64,000 nucleotides of DNA from Bacteroidota bacterium (GTDB taxonomy: Bacteria > Bacteroidota > Bacteroidia > Chitinophagales > Saprospiraceae), in the NCBI GenBank assembly GCA_963169455.1, contig CAUJDW010000128.1:1-64000 (forward strand), written 5' to 3'. The position numbers and the translations under genes are program-made. The notes under the pieces were generated by a model that saw only the letters and a list, made by a program, of their open reading frames with translations, ran no database searches and was not told where the DNA came from. Below are positions 17,192 through 26,288 of this stretch, piece after piece. Position 1 is the stretch's first letter; the number at the start of each line of letters is the position of its first letter.

Positions 17192-17980
17192 TCAATAACA
17201 ATCCCAGTTGTACATCACCCTGGAAAAATCGCGGCGTTCCAGTGCTTCGTGGCAAATAAAGAAGTTGGCGATGCCCATGTCGCCCCACATGCACTGGATG
17301 GCTTCGTCGGAGCCCAGTTGGAAAAGCAGTTCCATGGGAAGCTCGGGATTGCGCGGGTCATCCTGTGCAAAATGGGCGTAACCGCCGATTTTGTGGGGAT
17401 GGCTGCGCACAGCCTGCCCGAGCTGATGCATCAGCTCCCATTTTTTCTGGCCGAAGCGGCCGAAAAAATCGGCGCCCATGATCTGGTTGAAGTGGAAGTC
17501 CTGGGGCTGAACTACTTCCTCGGCCAGCTCGAAGCGGATGGGGAAGCTTTTATACGGGTCTATGGGCAGGTACTGGTAATGGCCAGGCATGGGGCGCCCG
17601 GGTTCGAGGGCATCTTCATCGCGGATGGGCTCGCGGAAGTATTGAACCCGGAAGCGGCTCTGGTCGAAGGGGTCGTCGAAGTTGAGCCCGTAGGAGGAGT
17701 CGTCATGGATGAAGAATTGCAGCAGCCCTTCTGTTGGGAACAGAGGCAGGGGGGGCAAATCTTCAAAGTTGACCTGTGCCAGCAATGTGAGCGGGCTGCC
17801 GTCGGGAGCTGCCGGATGCAGCGCGCCGGCCGGCAGGTAGGGCAGCCCGCCGATTTTACTTTCCCAGGGCAGGGTAGGGCGTTCTTCCTCCGCTATGACA
17901 CGGACATAGTTTTTCCTGCTTTCCAGAATTTTTTCCCGAAAGGGTTCCAGTTCGGGGGGGAGTGTCACGATGAATTCCAT
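17192..17980 (-). CDS. YwqG family protein (DUF1963)
   Basis: 262 residues matching the YwqG/DUF1963 pattern: an N-terminal helix, then SKIGGLPYLPAG, PLTLLAQVNFEDLPPLPLFP, GLLQFFIHDDSSYGLNF, a central variable part, and the C-terminal HKIGGYAHFAQDDPR, LLFQLGSD and MGIANFFICHEALERRDFS. It has no signal peptide, so it is cytosolic. The function is unknown; members are often found beside polymorphic-toxin immunity genes, but nothing of that kind is adjacent here. ATG 17980 was chosen because the conserved family start follows it. Confidence 0.88.
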   Translation of the reverse strand: MEFIVTLPPELEPFREKILESRKNYVRVIAEEERPTLPWESKIGGLPYLPAGALHPAAPDGSPLTLLAQVNFEDLPPLPLFPTEGLLQFFIHDDSSYGLNFDDPFDQSRFRVQYFREPIRDEDALEPGRPMPGHYQYLPIDPYKSFPIRFELAEEVVQPQDFHFNQIMGADFFGRFGQKKWELMHQLGQAVRSHPHKIGGYAHFAQDDPRNPELPMELLFQLGSDEAIQCMWGDMGIANFFICHEALERRDFSRVMYNWDCY

Positions 17981-18175
17981 AAGCGGCTGCAGGCATCCCC
18001 CTTGGGTGAGATGCCGTTTTTTTGTGTTTATTTGACGGACAGGCATTCAGCAGGTAACAAATCTTTTTTCCGGCAGGCCTGTGCGGAAATTACTAAACAA
18101 CTTTTTGCCAGGATGGTTATGACAGTGATTTTTTTGAATGCCACATAAAAAAGCCCGCACGGGGCCCTCTGAAAT

Positions 18176-20443
18176 ATGATCTTCAACCTCCGGACTTTTT
18201 CCGTAGCGCTCTTTCTACTGCTCGGCGTCCTCAGTGCATTTCAGCTGGGGAAGCTGAAGTTTTCCTTCGACTTCGAACAATTCTTCCCCGATGGGGACGA
18301 GGACCTGGAACTGTTCCGGGAATTTATCCGGGAATTTGAAACCGACGACAACTTTCTGCTGGTTGCCGTGCGGCGCGACAGCGGCGTTTTCGAACAACGC
18401 TTTCTGGAGCAATTCCACGATTTCACCCTGAAATGCCGCGAACTGCCGCATGTGGTGGAAAGCCAGTCCCTGACCAAGTTTTCCTACCCCGTGCGCACCC
18501 CTTTTGCGATCACCAGCATTCCCGCGATCCACATCGATCAGCCGGAGCGGTATGAGGCGGACAAAAAGCGCATCCTCGGAGATGAGCGCTTCGTGTACAA
18601 CCTCATCTCGGAAGACGCCACCACCCTGGTCGTATTTCTGAAAACCGTCAACAGCATTCAGCTCGGCCAGGCCCGGGAACTCATGGCTGCGCTGGACGAG
18701 CTGATCGGGCGTTACGATTTCGGGGAATTTCACTACCTGGGGCGGCCCTATTTCCAGAAAGAACTGGTGGATATGCAGAAGCGGGAGATCGCGGTTTCCG
18801 CCATCATCTCCGGCATTCTGGTCACCATCGTGATGTTTTTCATCTTCCGGCGGGCCTGGGGCGTCGCCCTGGCTCTCTTTTCCATCGGGCTGAGCATGCT
18901 GCTCTTCATGGGCTTTTTGGGCGCCACGGGGCGCGAACTCAACGCCATGGCTGCCCTCTACCCCGTGCTGATGATCATCGTGGGCACTTCCGACGTCATC
19001 CACATCATGTCCAAATACATCGATGAACTGCGCAAAGGCCATCACCAGGAAAAAGCCATCGTCACTACGATCCGGGAGATCGGGCTGGCCACGCTGCTCA
19101 CTTCCCTGACTACCGCCATAGGTTTCGCTTCCCTGCTGAGCAGCCGGATCGGCCCCATCCGGGACTTTGGCGTCAATGCCGCGATCGGGGTGGCCATCGC
19201 CTTTCTGACGGTCATCTTTTTCACCACCTCCGTCATATCCTGGTTTCATGCCGGCCAGATCATCAAACTGGGGCGGGGGCAGGCATTGTGGGAACAGTGG
19301 ATGGAAAGGCTGTATCACTTCACCCGCCGCAAGCCAGGGCCCATAGCCATCGGTGGGCTGGCGGTTTTGCTGCTCAGCGCCTGGGGTATTTCCCGCATCA
19401 CTACCAATTACAGCATCATCACCAACATGCCCAGCGGCAAGAAGATCACTACGGATTTTCAGTTCTTCGAACGGGAACTGACGGGCTTTCGCCCCCTCGA
19501 ATTCGCCGTGTTCGCGCAGAATGGGTACAAGGCCAACGATTACGAAGTGGTGCGGGAAATGGACAAGGTGGAAAATTACCTGCATCGGTCGCCGGCCGTA
19601 CAGGCCATCGGCTCCATTACCACCGTCTATAAAAGCATCAACCAGATGATGCACAACAACAACCCGGAAGCTTTTGAAATGCCGGACAACAAATCGGAGT
19701 TCCTGCGTTACAGGCGCCTGGCCGAACAAACACCCAAACTGAACCTCAACGTGCTGCTGAGCAAAGACGAAAAAAAAGCCCGCATCACATCCCGCATCAA
19801 GGACATCGGCGCCGATTCGATCAAGCAGTTCGGCAACCGCCTCGATGCATGGATACTGGAAAATACGGACACCACTGTTGTGAAATTCCAGCGCACCGGC
19901 ACCGGCCTGATCATCGACAAAAACGCGGAGTACGTGCGGCGCAACCTCATAGAGGGGCTGGGCATGGCCATCCTCATCGTCAGCTTCCTGATGGCCATGC
20001 TGTTTCGCAACCTGAAAATGCTTGTCATCTCCATCATTCCCAATGTCTTTCCCCTGCTGCTGGCAGGCGCCCTGCTCGGCTTCCTGGGCATCGAGCTGGA
20101 AGCCGGCGTGTCCATCGTTTTCGCCGTCATTTTCGGAATCGCCGTGGATGACACCATCCATTTCCTCAGCAAGTACAAGCTGGTGCGAAGCCGCGGCCAC
20201 AATGTGGAAGACAGCCTGCGCATCACTTTCCTGGAAACCGGAAAGGCCATCGTTCTGACCACGGTGCTCCTGTTTTTCGGCTTCCTGGTAATGCTGTTCT
20301 CCATCCACCCGCCCAGCGTGACCATCGGGCTGCTCATCAGCCTGACCCTTGCCAGCGCTCTGTTCAGCGACCTGCTTTTCCTGCCTGTGCTCATCCGCTG
20401 GTTCTACCGGGAGCCCGAACCGGAGCCCGGTGCTGCGGTATGA
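18176..20443 (+). CDS. RND-superfamily exporter (MMPL family transporter)
   Basis: 755 residues with a duplicated half layout: TM1, a periplasmic loop, five TMs, then the same again, for about 12 TMs. Motifs are FSFDFEQFFPDGDEDLELF after TM1, YPVLMIIVGTSDVIHIMSKY in the first TM4 and FAVIFGIAVDDTIHFLSKYK in the second, where the Asp pair is the proton-relay position of RND pumps. It probably exports lipids, hopanoids or pigments across the inner membrane, but the substrate is not visible. It stands alone with no membrane-fusion protein beside it, which is typical of MMPL/HpnN-like rather than drug-efflux RND pumps. Confidence 0.9.
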   Translation: MIFNLRTFSVALFLLLGVLSAFQLGKLKFSFDFEQFFPDGDEDLELFREFIREFETDDNFLLVAVRRDSGVFEQRFLEQFHDFTLKCRELPHVVESQSLTKFSYPVRTPFAITSIPAIHIDQPERYEADKKRILGDERFVYNLISEDATTLVVFLKTVNSIQLGQARELMAALDELIGRYDFGEFHYLGRPYFQKELVDMQKREIAVSAIISGILVTIVMFFIFRRAWGVALALFSIGLSMLLFMGFLGATGRELNAMAALYPVLMIIVGTSDVIHIMSKYIDELRKGHHQEKAIVTTIREIGLATLLTSLTTAIGFASLLSSRIGPIRDFGVNAAIGVAIAFLTVIFFTTSVISWFHAGQIIKLGRGQALWEQWMERLYHFTRRKPGPIAIGGLAVLLLSAWGISRITTNYSIITNMPSGKKITTDFQFFERELTGFRPLEFAVFAQNGYKANDYEVVREMDKVENYLHRSPAVQAIGSITTVYKSINQMMHNNNPEAFEMPDNKSEFLRYRRLAEQTPKLNLNVLLSKDEKKARITSRIKDIGADSIKQFGNRLDAWILENTDTTVVKFQRTGTGLIIDKNAEYVRRNLIEGLGMAILIVSFLMAMLFRNLKMLVISIIPNVFPLLLAGALLGFLGIELEAGVSIVFAVIFGIAVDDTIHFLSKYKLVRSRGHNVEDSLRITFLETGKAIVLTTVLLFFGFLVMLFSIHPPSVTIGLLISLTLASALFSDLLFLPVLIRWFYREPEPEPGAAV

Positions 20444-20575
20444 CAGTAAGCAGAATATTTGCAGGCCAAGGTTTACCGGGATGAACACACGGGTTGAAGG
20501 GCCAGGGAGCCCGGAACAGCCCCCACGATAACAAGGGGCTGCCGAATTTGGGATTTGTTAGTTAAGAGCATGTTT

Positions 20576-20717
20576 GGAGGCCACCCTTTGGGCTATAAAA
20601 GGTCGCTTTTTCGGTGACACTTCGTTGCTTTCCTCAGCCGTACCCCCGGGTACGCCTTTCGAAAAGCGCCTCGTTTCACCAAAAAATTGACGCTTTTTAT
20701 CTCCAAAAGCGGCCTCC
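20576..20717. repeat. 142-bp imperfect inverted-repeat element in a gene-free stretch
   Basis: In the 496-base gap 20444-20939, the segment beginning GGAGGCC at 20576 and the segment ending GGCCTCC at 20717 are imperfect reverse complements over about 45 bases each side. The centre folds again (GTACCC/GGGTAC at 20640-20653). It resembles a structured repeat or small non-autonomous element. I see no coding sequence in the rest of the gap. Confidence 0.5.
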
Positions 20718-20895
20718 AATCCTGCTCTAAGTGGGCCGGGCTATGCTGGTTTTCAACGGGCCGCGCCCAAAAGATGTGTCCCGGCTTTTAGTCCTGGCTG
20801 TGCCCGGAGTTGCCTGTGACGGTTCGTTCAACGGCCGGCGCCTCCAGGCCGGGGCAAAGCCCCGCCTTCCATTTGGAATCCTCCGGAAAGCTTCC

Positions 20896-20903
20896 TATCT
20901 TTA
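20896..20903 (+). promoter_or_regulatory. Possible -7 box for the TetR gene
   Basis: TATCTTTA differs by one base from the Bacteroidota -7 consensus TAnnTTTG and lies 36 bases before the TetR start codon. I see no convincing -33 element. Confidence 0.35.
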
Positions 20904-20939
20904 AGCATACCTGCTGGTACGAATTATATTCCCAAACCT

Positions 20940-21527
20940 ATGAGAGACGTAAGGAGGCAAATCCTCGAAAAAAACCGCGAAGCCATGCACCTCCATGGCT
21001 ACCAGGGCCTGCGGGCCGACCTGGTGGTCAATGAACTGGGCATCACCAAGGGGGCTTACTACCACTACTTTTCCGGCAAACAGGAACTGGCCTACTGCAT
21101 TCTGGACGAGCTCATCGCTCCCGAACACCTGCAGTACTGGGGCGCGCTGAACCAATACTTCGGGCACCCCATCGAGGGCATCATCGAGCGGCTGAAGGCC
21201 CTGCGCATCGAGCTGAAGGGTGATTACTTTCGGCTGGGCAGCGAACTGAACAACCTGATCCAGGAAATGGCCCCGCTCGACGAAGGCTTCCGGCTCCGCC
21301 TCCAGCGCATACTGGATGGGATACGGATGGCCATCAGGGGCGCAGTGGAACGGGGCCAGAAATCCCGGCTCATCAAAGCCGAGGCCGAGGCCGGGGAGAT
21401 CGCCAATTTTGTCATGTGCAACCTTTTGGGCGCTTTCAGCCTGGCCAAAGCCTTCCAGGACCGGAAGTACTTCGACCGCTCCATCGAACACATGACGGAA
21501 TACCTGCGGGGGTTTAAGGGGCAGTAG
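20940..21527 (+). CDS. TetR/AcrR family transcriptional regulator
   Basis: 195 residues. The N-terminal DNA-binding domain (residues 3-50) has the TetR helix-turn-helix: RRQILEKNREAMHLHGYQGL, then VVNELGITKGAYYHYFSGKQ. The C-terminal ligand domain is helical and closes with FVMCNLLGAFSLAKAFQDRKY, as in TetR_C regulators of the AcuR/YcdC type. It probably represses a nearby or distant gene until it binds a ligand. The MMPL exporter lies upstream on the same strand, beyond a 496-base gap, and is a possible target, though no operator could be identified. Confidence 0.9.
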   Translation: MRDVRRQILEKNREAMHLHGYQGLRADLVVNELGITKGAYYHYFSGKQELAYCILDELIAPEHLQYWGALNQYFGHPIEGIIERLKALRIELKGDYFRLGSELNNLIQEMAPLDEGFRLRLQRILDGIRMAIRGAVERGQKSRLIKAEAEAGEIANFVMCNLLGAFSLAKAFQDRKYFDRSIEHMTEYLRGFKGQ

Positions 21528-21774
21528 GCAGAGCCTCAGGAGGTTTCATCCGGTGTCCCGTCCTGAACGCAATCTCCCCCTCACCCCATCTTCAGGGTTC
21601 AGGCCAGGGCCCGCTGCAGCCTTCACTGGAAGGAAAACCACCACATGTGCGCCAATAGGCAAAAGCCGCCGCGAGACATACACACCAGGCCATTCCCTTC
21701 CCTCCGGGCCGCCCTCAAACGCCAGATATATAACCCCTTGTGCTTTCCGAAATTAGCTGTTAAAGCGCGAAGCT

Positions 21775-21810
21775 TTTGTATGGATTTTTTAAAATGTAGT
21801 TATATCTTTG
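21775..21810 (+). promoter_or_regulatory. Bacteroidota-type promoter for the PpiD-like gene
   Basis: TTTG at 21775-21778 and a perfect -7 box TATCTTTG at 21803-21810 are separated by 24 bases, slightly longer than the usual 19-21. This is the AT-rich end of the 392-base gap 21528-21919, which otherwise shows no gene. It implies a 5' leader of about 100 bases. Confidence 0.55.
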
Positions 21811-21919
21811 CGTCTCCTTAGCGGGCAGGAGCCGGCTAAGGCCCTGTGCCGCCTGAAAAAACAGCAGCGGCGCAGCACACGCAACAGAATAATGATTTTC
21901 TAAAACATCAGTTGTAGAG

Positions 21920-24025
21920 ATGGCTTTGATCAGTAAAATTCGGAAGAACTCCTGGATATTGGTCGTGTTGATCGCCCTGGGCCTCATCGGCTTTATTGTG
22001 ATGGACATGACTTCCGGCCAGCAGAGTCTATTTGGCAGCTCCCAATTCACGCTGGGCAGCATTGACGGGAAGAAGGTGGACTGGAACCAGTTCAACCGCG
22101 TGGAGCAGATATTGTATGGCGAATCCGGCGGAGAAGTTTACAGCCGCCGGCAGACCCTATGGAACTACTTCGTGGAGGAAGCCATCGTGCAGGAAGAGGC
22201 CGAGGCACTGGGCCTGGGCGTCAGCAAGGCGGAACTCCTGGACCTGCAGTTCGGCCCCAACCCCAGCCCGATCATCCAGCAGCGTTTCGCCGACCCCGCG
22301 ACCCGCCAGGTGAACTTCCAGCAGCTGAATGAAATCCGCAAAGCAATAGAAGAAGGCACCTTCACCGACCCGCGCATGCGTTCCTACTGGGCGCAGCAGG
22401 AGAAGGAGATTGTCAAGGAACGCCTCCAGAGCAAGATCAACAACATGATCGCCAAGGCAGTCTACACGCCTACCTGGATGGCGGAAATGGGCTTTGTGGA
22501 GCAAAACCAGACGATCGACTTCACCTATGTGAAAATTCCCTTCGACGAGATCGACAACACGGAAGTGACCCTCAGCGACGAGGACTACAAGCAGTATATC
22601 CGGGAAAATGAAGCCCGCCTGAAGCAGGAAGAGGAAACGCGCAAGCTGGAGTACGTCGTTTTCGACATCCTTCCTTCCTCCCAGGATTCCGCTGAACTGC
22701 GCGGCCAGATTGCCGGGCTCATCCCGGAATTCGAGGCCACGGAGGATGACTCCGCCTTCGTCGCCCGCAATTACGGCGACATCAGCGCCATGTACTTCAC
22801 CAAAGAAGAGTTGCCCGCCGCTATCGCCGATACGGTTTTCCGCATTCCTGTCGGCTCCGTGTACGGGCCTTATGCGGATGCGGGCAGTTTCCAGGCCGTT
22901 AAGGTGCTGGGCCGCGAACTGATGGCCGACTCCGCCGACAGCCGCCACATCCTGATCCAGGCCGCTGCCCCGACAGCCTTCGCGGCTGCGAAGAAGACCA
23001 TCGATAGCCTGGAAAACCTGCTGCTCGCCGGTGCCAGCTTCGATACCCTGGCGCTCAAATTCAGCCAGGACCCCGGCAGCTCCGGCAAGGGCGGTAAATA
23101 TGAGAACACAACCCCCAACCAGTTCGTGCCGGAATACAACGACGTCCTCTTTGTGACGGGCCAGCCGGGCAGATATTACAAGGTGCGCACCTCCTACGGC
23201 TGGCACCTCATCGAAGTGCTTAGCCGCAGCGCCAGCAAGACGGAACGCGTGAAGGTGGCCTTTATCCGCGAAGCCATCGTGCCGTCGGAAGCCACCCAGA
23301 ACGAGGCCTACCGGCGCGCCCAGGCATTTGTCGGCCAGAACCGCGACATCGAGCAATTCCGCAAATCCGTGGAGGGAATGGACGGCATGGAGGTCGAAAT
23401 ATCCCCGAGCCTGAAAAAGAATGACTTCGCCGTTGGCAGCCTCGGCGCCGCCCAGGCCTCCCGCGATATGGTGCGCTGGGCTTTCAACGCCAACAAAGGG
23501 GAAGTATCTCCGGAAATTTACACCTACCAGGACCCCGTGTCCTACTACACGAACAAGTATGTGGTGGCTTCCCTGCGCAGCGTACAGAAAGCCGGGCTGC
23601 CCTCCATCGAGAATATCAAAGATGAGATCGAACAGCAGGTGATCAACCGCAAGAAGGGCGAGCTCATCAAACAGCGCATCCAGGGTACGGACCTGGCCGC
23701 CATCGCCGCCGGTTTCAGCGCTCAGGTCGATACGGCCACCAACGTAAACTTTGCCTCTTCCTTTGTGCCGACGCTGGGTTCCGAACCGGCCCTCATCGGT
23801 GAGGTGTTCAACCTGGAACAAGGCCAGGTGTCCAAACCGGTCGTCGGCAATGCGGGCGTTTACGTTGCCCAGGTGATCAACAAGCCGGCTGTCGGGCAGG
23901 CAAACAACATTCCGCAGATGCGCCGCGTCATGGCTCAGGCAGTGCGTGGCCAGGTCGGCAGCCAGTTGATCCAGGCGATGAAGAAGAATGCGGATATCGA
24001 GGATTACCGTTCCAAGTTCTATTGA
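21920..24025 (+). CDS. PpiD/SurA-type periplasmic peptidylprolyl isomerase
   Basis: 701 residues. An N-terminal membrane anchor (SWILVVLIALGLIGFIVMDM) is followed by SurA_N-like chaperone helices (residues 40-230), a parvulin domain (about residues 335-435: SRHILIQAAAPTAFAAAKKT, FDTLALKFSQDPGSSGKGGK, YGWHLIEVL) and a C-terminal second chaperone/PPIase-like half (about residues 440-700). It should sit in the inner membrane facing the periplasm and help outer-membrane proteins fold as they leave Sec. The length is usual for the Bacteroidota PpiD-like foldase. A strong terminator follows 21 bases after the stop. Confidence 0.92.
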   Translation: MALISKIRKNSWILVVLIALGLIGFIVMDMTSGQQSLFGSSQFTLGSIDGKKVDWNQFNRVEQILYGESGGEVYSRRQTLWNYFVEEAIVQEEAEALGLGVSKAELLDLQFGPNPSPIIQQRFADPATRQVNFQQLNEIRKAIEEGTFTDPRMRSYWAQQEKEIVKERLQSKINNMIAKAVYTPTWMAEMGFVEQNQTIDFTYVKIPFDEIDNTEVTLSDEDYKQYIRENEARLKQEEETRKLEYVVFDILPSSQDSAELRGQIAGLIPEFEATEDDSAFVARNYGDISAMYFTKEELPAAIADTVFRIPVGSVYGPYADAGSFQAVKVLGRELMADSADSRHILIQAAAPTAFAAAKKTIDSLENLLLAGASFDTLALKFSQDPGSSGKGGKYENTTPNQFVPEYNDVLFVTGQPGRYYKVRTSYGWHLIEVLSRSASKTERVKVAFIREAIVPSEATQNEAYRRAQAFVGQNRDIEQFRKSVEGMDGMEVEISPSLKKNDFAVGSLGAAQASRDMVRWAFNANKGEVSPEIYTYQDPVSYYTNKYVVASLRSVQKAGLPSIENIKDEIEQQVINRKKGELIKQRIQGTDLAAIAAGFSAQVDTATNVNFASSFVPTLGSEPALIGEVFNLEQGQVSKPVVGNAGVYVAQVINKPAVGQANNIPQMRRVMAQAVRGQVGSQLIQAMKKNADIEDYRSKFY

Positions 24026-24046
24026 TCCGGCCCAAGGGGCTTCTGG

Positions 24047-24089
24047 CAAAACGGGCCGGCTGTGAAAAGCCGGCCCGTTTTGCTTTTGT
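24047..24089 (+). terminator. Intrinsic terminator after the PpiD-like gene
   Basis: Arms 24047-24061 and 24068-24082 form a perfect 15-bp stem with a 6-base loop, followed by a T-rich stretch. It separates the foldase gene from the small membrane-peptide gene. Confidence 0.85.
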
Positions 24090-24091
24090 GC

Positions 24092-24122
24092 TTTGCCGTT
24101 TTTATAATTTTCTTCATCTTTG
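24092..24122 (+). promoter_or_regulatory. Promoter for the 41-residue membrane peptide gene
   Basis: TTTG at 24092-24095, a 19-base spacer, then CATCTTTG at 24115-24122 (one mismatch to TAnnTTTG). The spacing matches the known Bacteroidota sigma consensus. It lies directly after a terminator, so the small gene downstream seems to be an independent transcription unit. Confidence 0.5.
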
Positions 24123-24227
24123 CAGCGTTCCGGCCCCGGCCTCCGGCAAGGGGCATAACCTTTGTCCCGTAAACCTGATGCGTTCAGGTTTCATTTTTTT
24201 TACAGCAATCTAAAACAAAGAAAAGGC

Positions 24228-24353
24228 ATGTCTGAGATAAAGAATGCTGGTGGAAAAGGCTACTGTCTGATGTACTTTTTTATCTTTCTGTTGTTGTTCA
24301 TCATTCTGGTCGTAGCCGTCTACCAGTTGAACTTCAAGGGCCTTCCGGGCTAA
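24228..24353 (+). CDS. 41-residue single-pass membrane peptide
   Basis: A small reading frame of 41 residues: a polar N-terminus (MSEIKNAGGKGYC), one strong transmembrane helix (LMYFFIFLLLFIILVVAVYQ) and a short tail (LNFKGLPG). The start is set by ATG 24228; the frame is open earlier but has no better codon. Support for a real gene comes from its own promoter-like sequence upstream and an isolated position after a terminator. The function is unknown. Small single-TM peptides often tune larger membrane complexes, but no partner is adjacent. Bases 24123-24227 are a leader of about 100 bases. Confidence 0.6.
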   Translation: MSEIKNAGGKGYCLMYFFIFLLLFIILVVAVYQLNFKGLPG

Positions 24354-24416
24354 AAAAATCCGGAAAGCGCCGCTTTCCTGCCTGTTCCGGGTTCCGTTTT
24401 GAAAAGCAGTGGGCCG

Positions 24417-26210
24417 TCACAGGCGTGCGCCCTGCTCGTAAACGGCTTCTATTTCCTTTCGGTATTTTTCGTAAATGGCCTCCCGCCTGGCTTTGAAGGT
24501 GTGGGTCAGCTCGCCGCTTTCCACCGTCCAGGCATCGGAAAGCAGGTGGTAATTGCGAATGCGCTTGTGGCCGGGCATCTCTTCATTGGCCCGCCGCACT
24601 TCGCCATCTATCAGCTGTTGAATTTTGTGATTGTGCACCATATAGGGCGGAGCGGTCCAGTGGATGTTGTTCTCCCCGCACCACTGCCTGAGTGCTTCGA
24701 AATTGGGCAGCAGCAGAGCTGTGGGGAAGGGGCGCTGGAAGCCTATTACCAGGCATTCCCCGATGAAGGGAGAGCTTTTCAGCCGGTTTTCGATTTCCAG
24801 GGGAGCCACGTACTTCCCGCCCGAAGTTTTGAAAATATCCTTTTTCCGCCCTGTGACCTGCAGAAAGCGTTTGTGAACCAGGCGCCCCACATCGCCGGTT
24901 TTGAACCAGCCGTCGGCGGTAAACGCCTGCCGGGTTTCTTCCTCCCGTTTGTAATAACCCATCATGACGCCGGGGCCTTTGACCAGTATTTCGCCATCCT
25001 CCCCGCCTTCCGTTGTGTCGATCTTCAGTTCCAGCCCGGGGATGGGGATGCCGGCGGTTCCGAAGCGGCGCCCTCCGGGTTCTGAGCGGTTGAAAGCGAT
25101 AACGGGCGAGGTTTCCGTCAGGCCGTAGCCTTCATAAACGGGGATGCCTGCAGCGGTAAAAAGGCGCGCCAGGCGGGGCTGGAGTGCGGCGGCGCCCACG
25201 AATACGCCCTCCACCCTGCCGCCGAGCAGGCGGCGCCAGGCCTGGAAGACGAGCAGCCGGGCCCAGAACAGCTTTATCCGGTAGGCGGGGCTGAAGCGCT
25301 GCCGGCTCCGGTATTGTTCGCCGACGGCTATGGCCCAGCGCACGAGCGCCCATACGGGCGCCGGCTTCCGGCGGGCCCGCGCCACTATCTCGTCGCCGGC
25401 CTTTTCCAGGAAACGGGGAACGGCCGTGAAGTAATGGGGGCGCGCCGCCCGGACTGCTTCGAGCAGGTTGCCGGTGTGGCCGGAAAAGTAAAGTGATGTG
25501 CCCACGGCCATATAGGCATAGGCCACCATGCGCTCAAAAATGTGGCTGAGCGGCAGAAAGCTGGCCGCTCTTTTCGTATGGTCGGCCGGAAGCAGGGCTA
25601 TCGTCGCTTTGATGTTGCTGACGATGTTGCGGTGCGAAAGCATTACGCCCTTGGGCTCGCCCGTAGTGCCCGAAGTGTAGATGATAGTGGCCAGCGCTTC
25701 TTCGGAAATGGCCTCGCGCCGGCGGCCGAGCTCCTCCAATTCGGCGGGGGAGGGCTCTGCGGTGAGCTGCTCCCAGCCGGCGGCGCCTTCAAGGGGTTCC
25801 ATGGAAAAACAACCTCTGAAAGCTTCAAGGCCGGGCTGAACGGCGCGCAGGTTTTCCGCTTGTTCCTGCCCGGACACCAGGCAATACCGGACTTCGGCCT
25901 CCCGGAGGATGAAGGCCAGTTCCTCCCGGCTGGCCGAGGCGTGTATGGGGACGGGAACGAAGCCGGCCTGCTGGGCGCCCAGGTCGAAGAAAATCCAGCG
26001 CGGGCTACCCCCGTGGCTGAAGATGCCGACCTTGTCGCCCTGTTCCAGCCCGAGCCGCATCAGCCCGGCGCTCACGCGGTTTATTTCCCCGGCGCAGGCG
26101 GCCGTGGAAAAGGTTTCCCAACGCCCGCCAAGCCATCGCGCCAGGGCAACCTGCCGGGGGAAACGGGCCTGCTGGTAGGGCAGAATGTCAAAAAGCCGCC
26201 GGAAATCCAT
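24417..26210 (-). CDS. Long-chain fatty acid--CoA ligase (AMP-forming)
   Basis: 597 residues, full length. ANL-superfamily motifs are visible: the P-loop IIYTSGTTGEPKGVMLSHRN (about residues 178-197), LPLSHIFERM, VYEGYGLTETSP (A5), DGWFKTGDVGRL and VTGRKKDIFKTSGGKYV (A8/hinge), and a C-terminal lysine in SGELTHTFKARR. This layout matches the long-chain acyl-CoA synthetase branch common in Bacteroidota. It activates fatty acids with ATP and CoA for degradation or lipid synthesis. No signal peptide is present. It is divergent from the hydroxyacid dehydrogenase gene (78 bases apart). Confidence 0.93.
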   Translation of the reverse strand: MDFRRLFDILPYQQARFPRQVALARWLGGRWETFSTAACAGEINRVSAGLMRLGLEQGDKVGIFSHGGSPRWIFFDLGAQQAGFVPVPIHASASREELAFILREAEVRYCLVSGQEQAENLRAVQPGLEAFRGCFSMEPLEGAAGWEQLTAEPSPAELEELGRRREAISEEALATIIYTSGTTGEPKGVMLSHRNIVSNIKATIALLPADHTKRAASFLPLSHIFERMVAYAYMAVGTSLYFSGHTGNLLEAVRAARPHYFTAVPRFLEKAGDEIVARARRKPAPVWALVRWAIAVGEQYRSRQRFSPAYRIKLFWARLLVFQAWRRLLGGRVEGVFVGAAALQPRLARLFTAAGIPVYEGYGLTETSPVIAFNRSEPGGRRFGTAGIPIPGLELKIDTTEGGEDGEILVKGPGVMMGYYKREEETRQAFTADGWFKTGDVGRLVHKRFLQVTGRKKDIFKTSGGKYVAPLEIENRLKSSPFIGECLVIGFQRPFPTALLLPNFEALRQWCGENNIHWTAPPYMVHNHKIQQLIDGEVRRANEEMPGHKRIRNYHLLSDAWTVESGELTHTFKARREAIYEKYRKEIEAVYEQGARL

Positions 26211-26288
26211 ACGCAGGGAAACTGTTTTTCGGTTTGTTTTTCTAAAATTACAAAAAATCTTCTCCTTGGGCCATTTACTTATGCCGCT

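Noticed and set aside
18215..20488. A 757-codon open frame opposite the MMPL exporter
   Set aside because: Low-complexity Asp/Gln/His-rich antisense translation; the + strand encodes a clear RND exporter with TM segments and motifs.
25542..26288. Long upstream extension of the hydroxyacid dehydrogenase frame
   Set aside because: It is antisense to the acyl-CoA ligase gene; the enzyme's natural N-terminus starts at ATG 26289.
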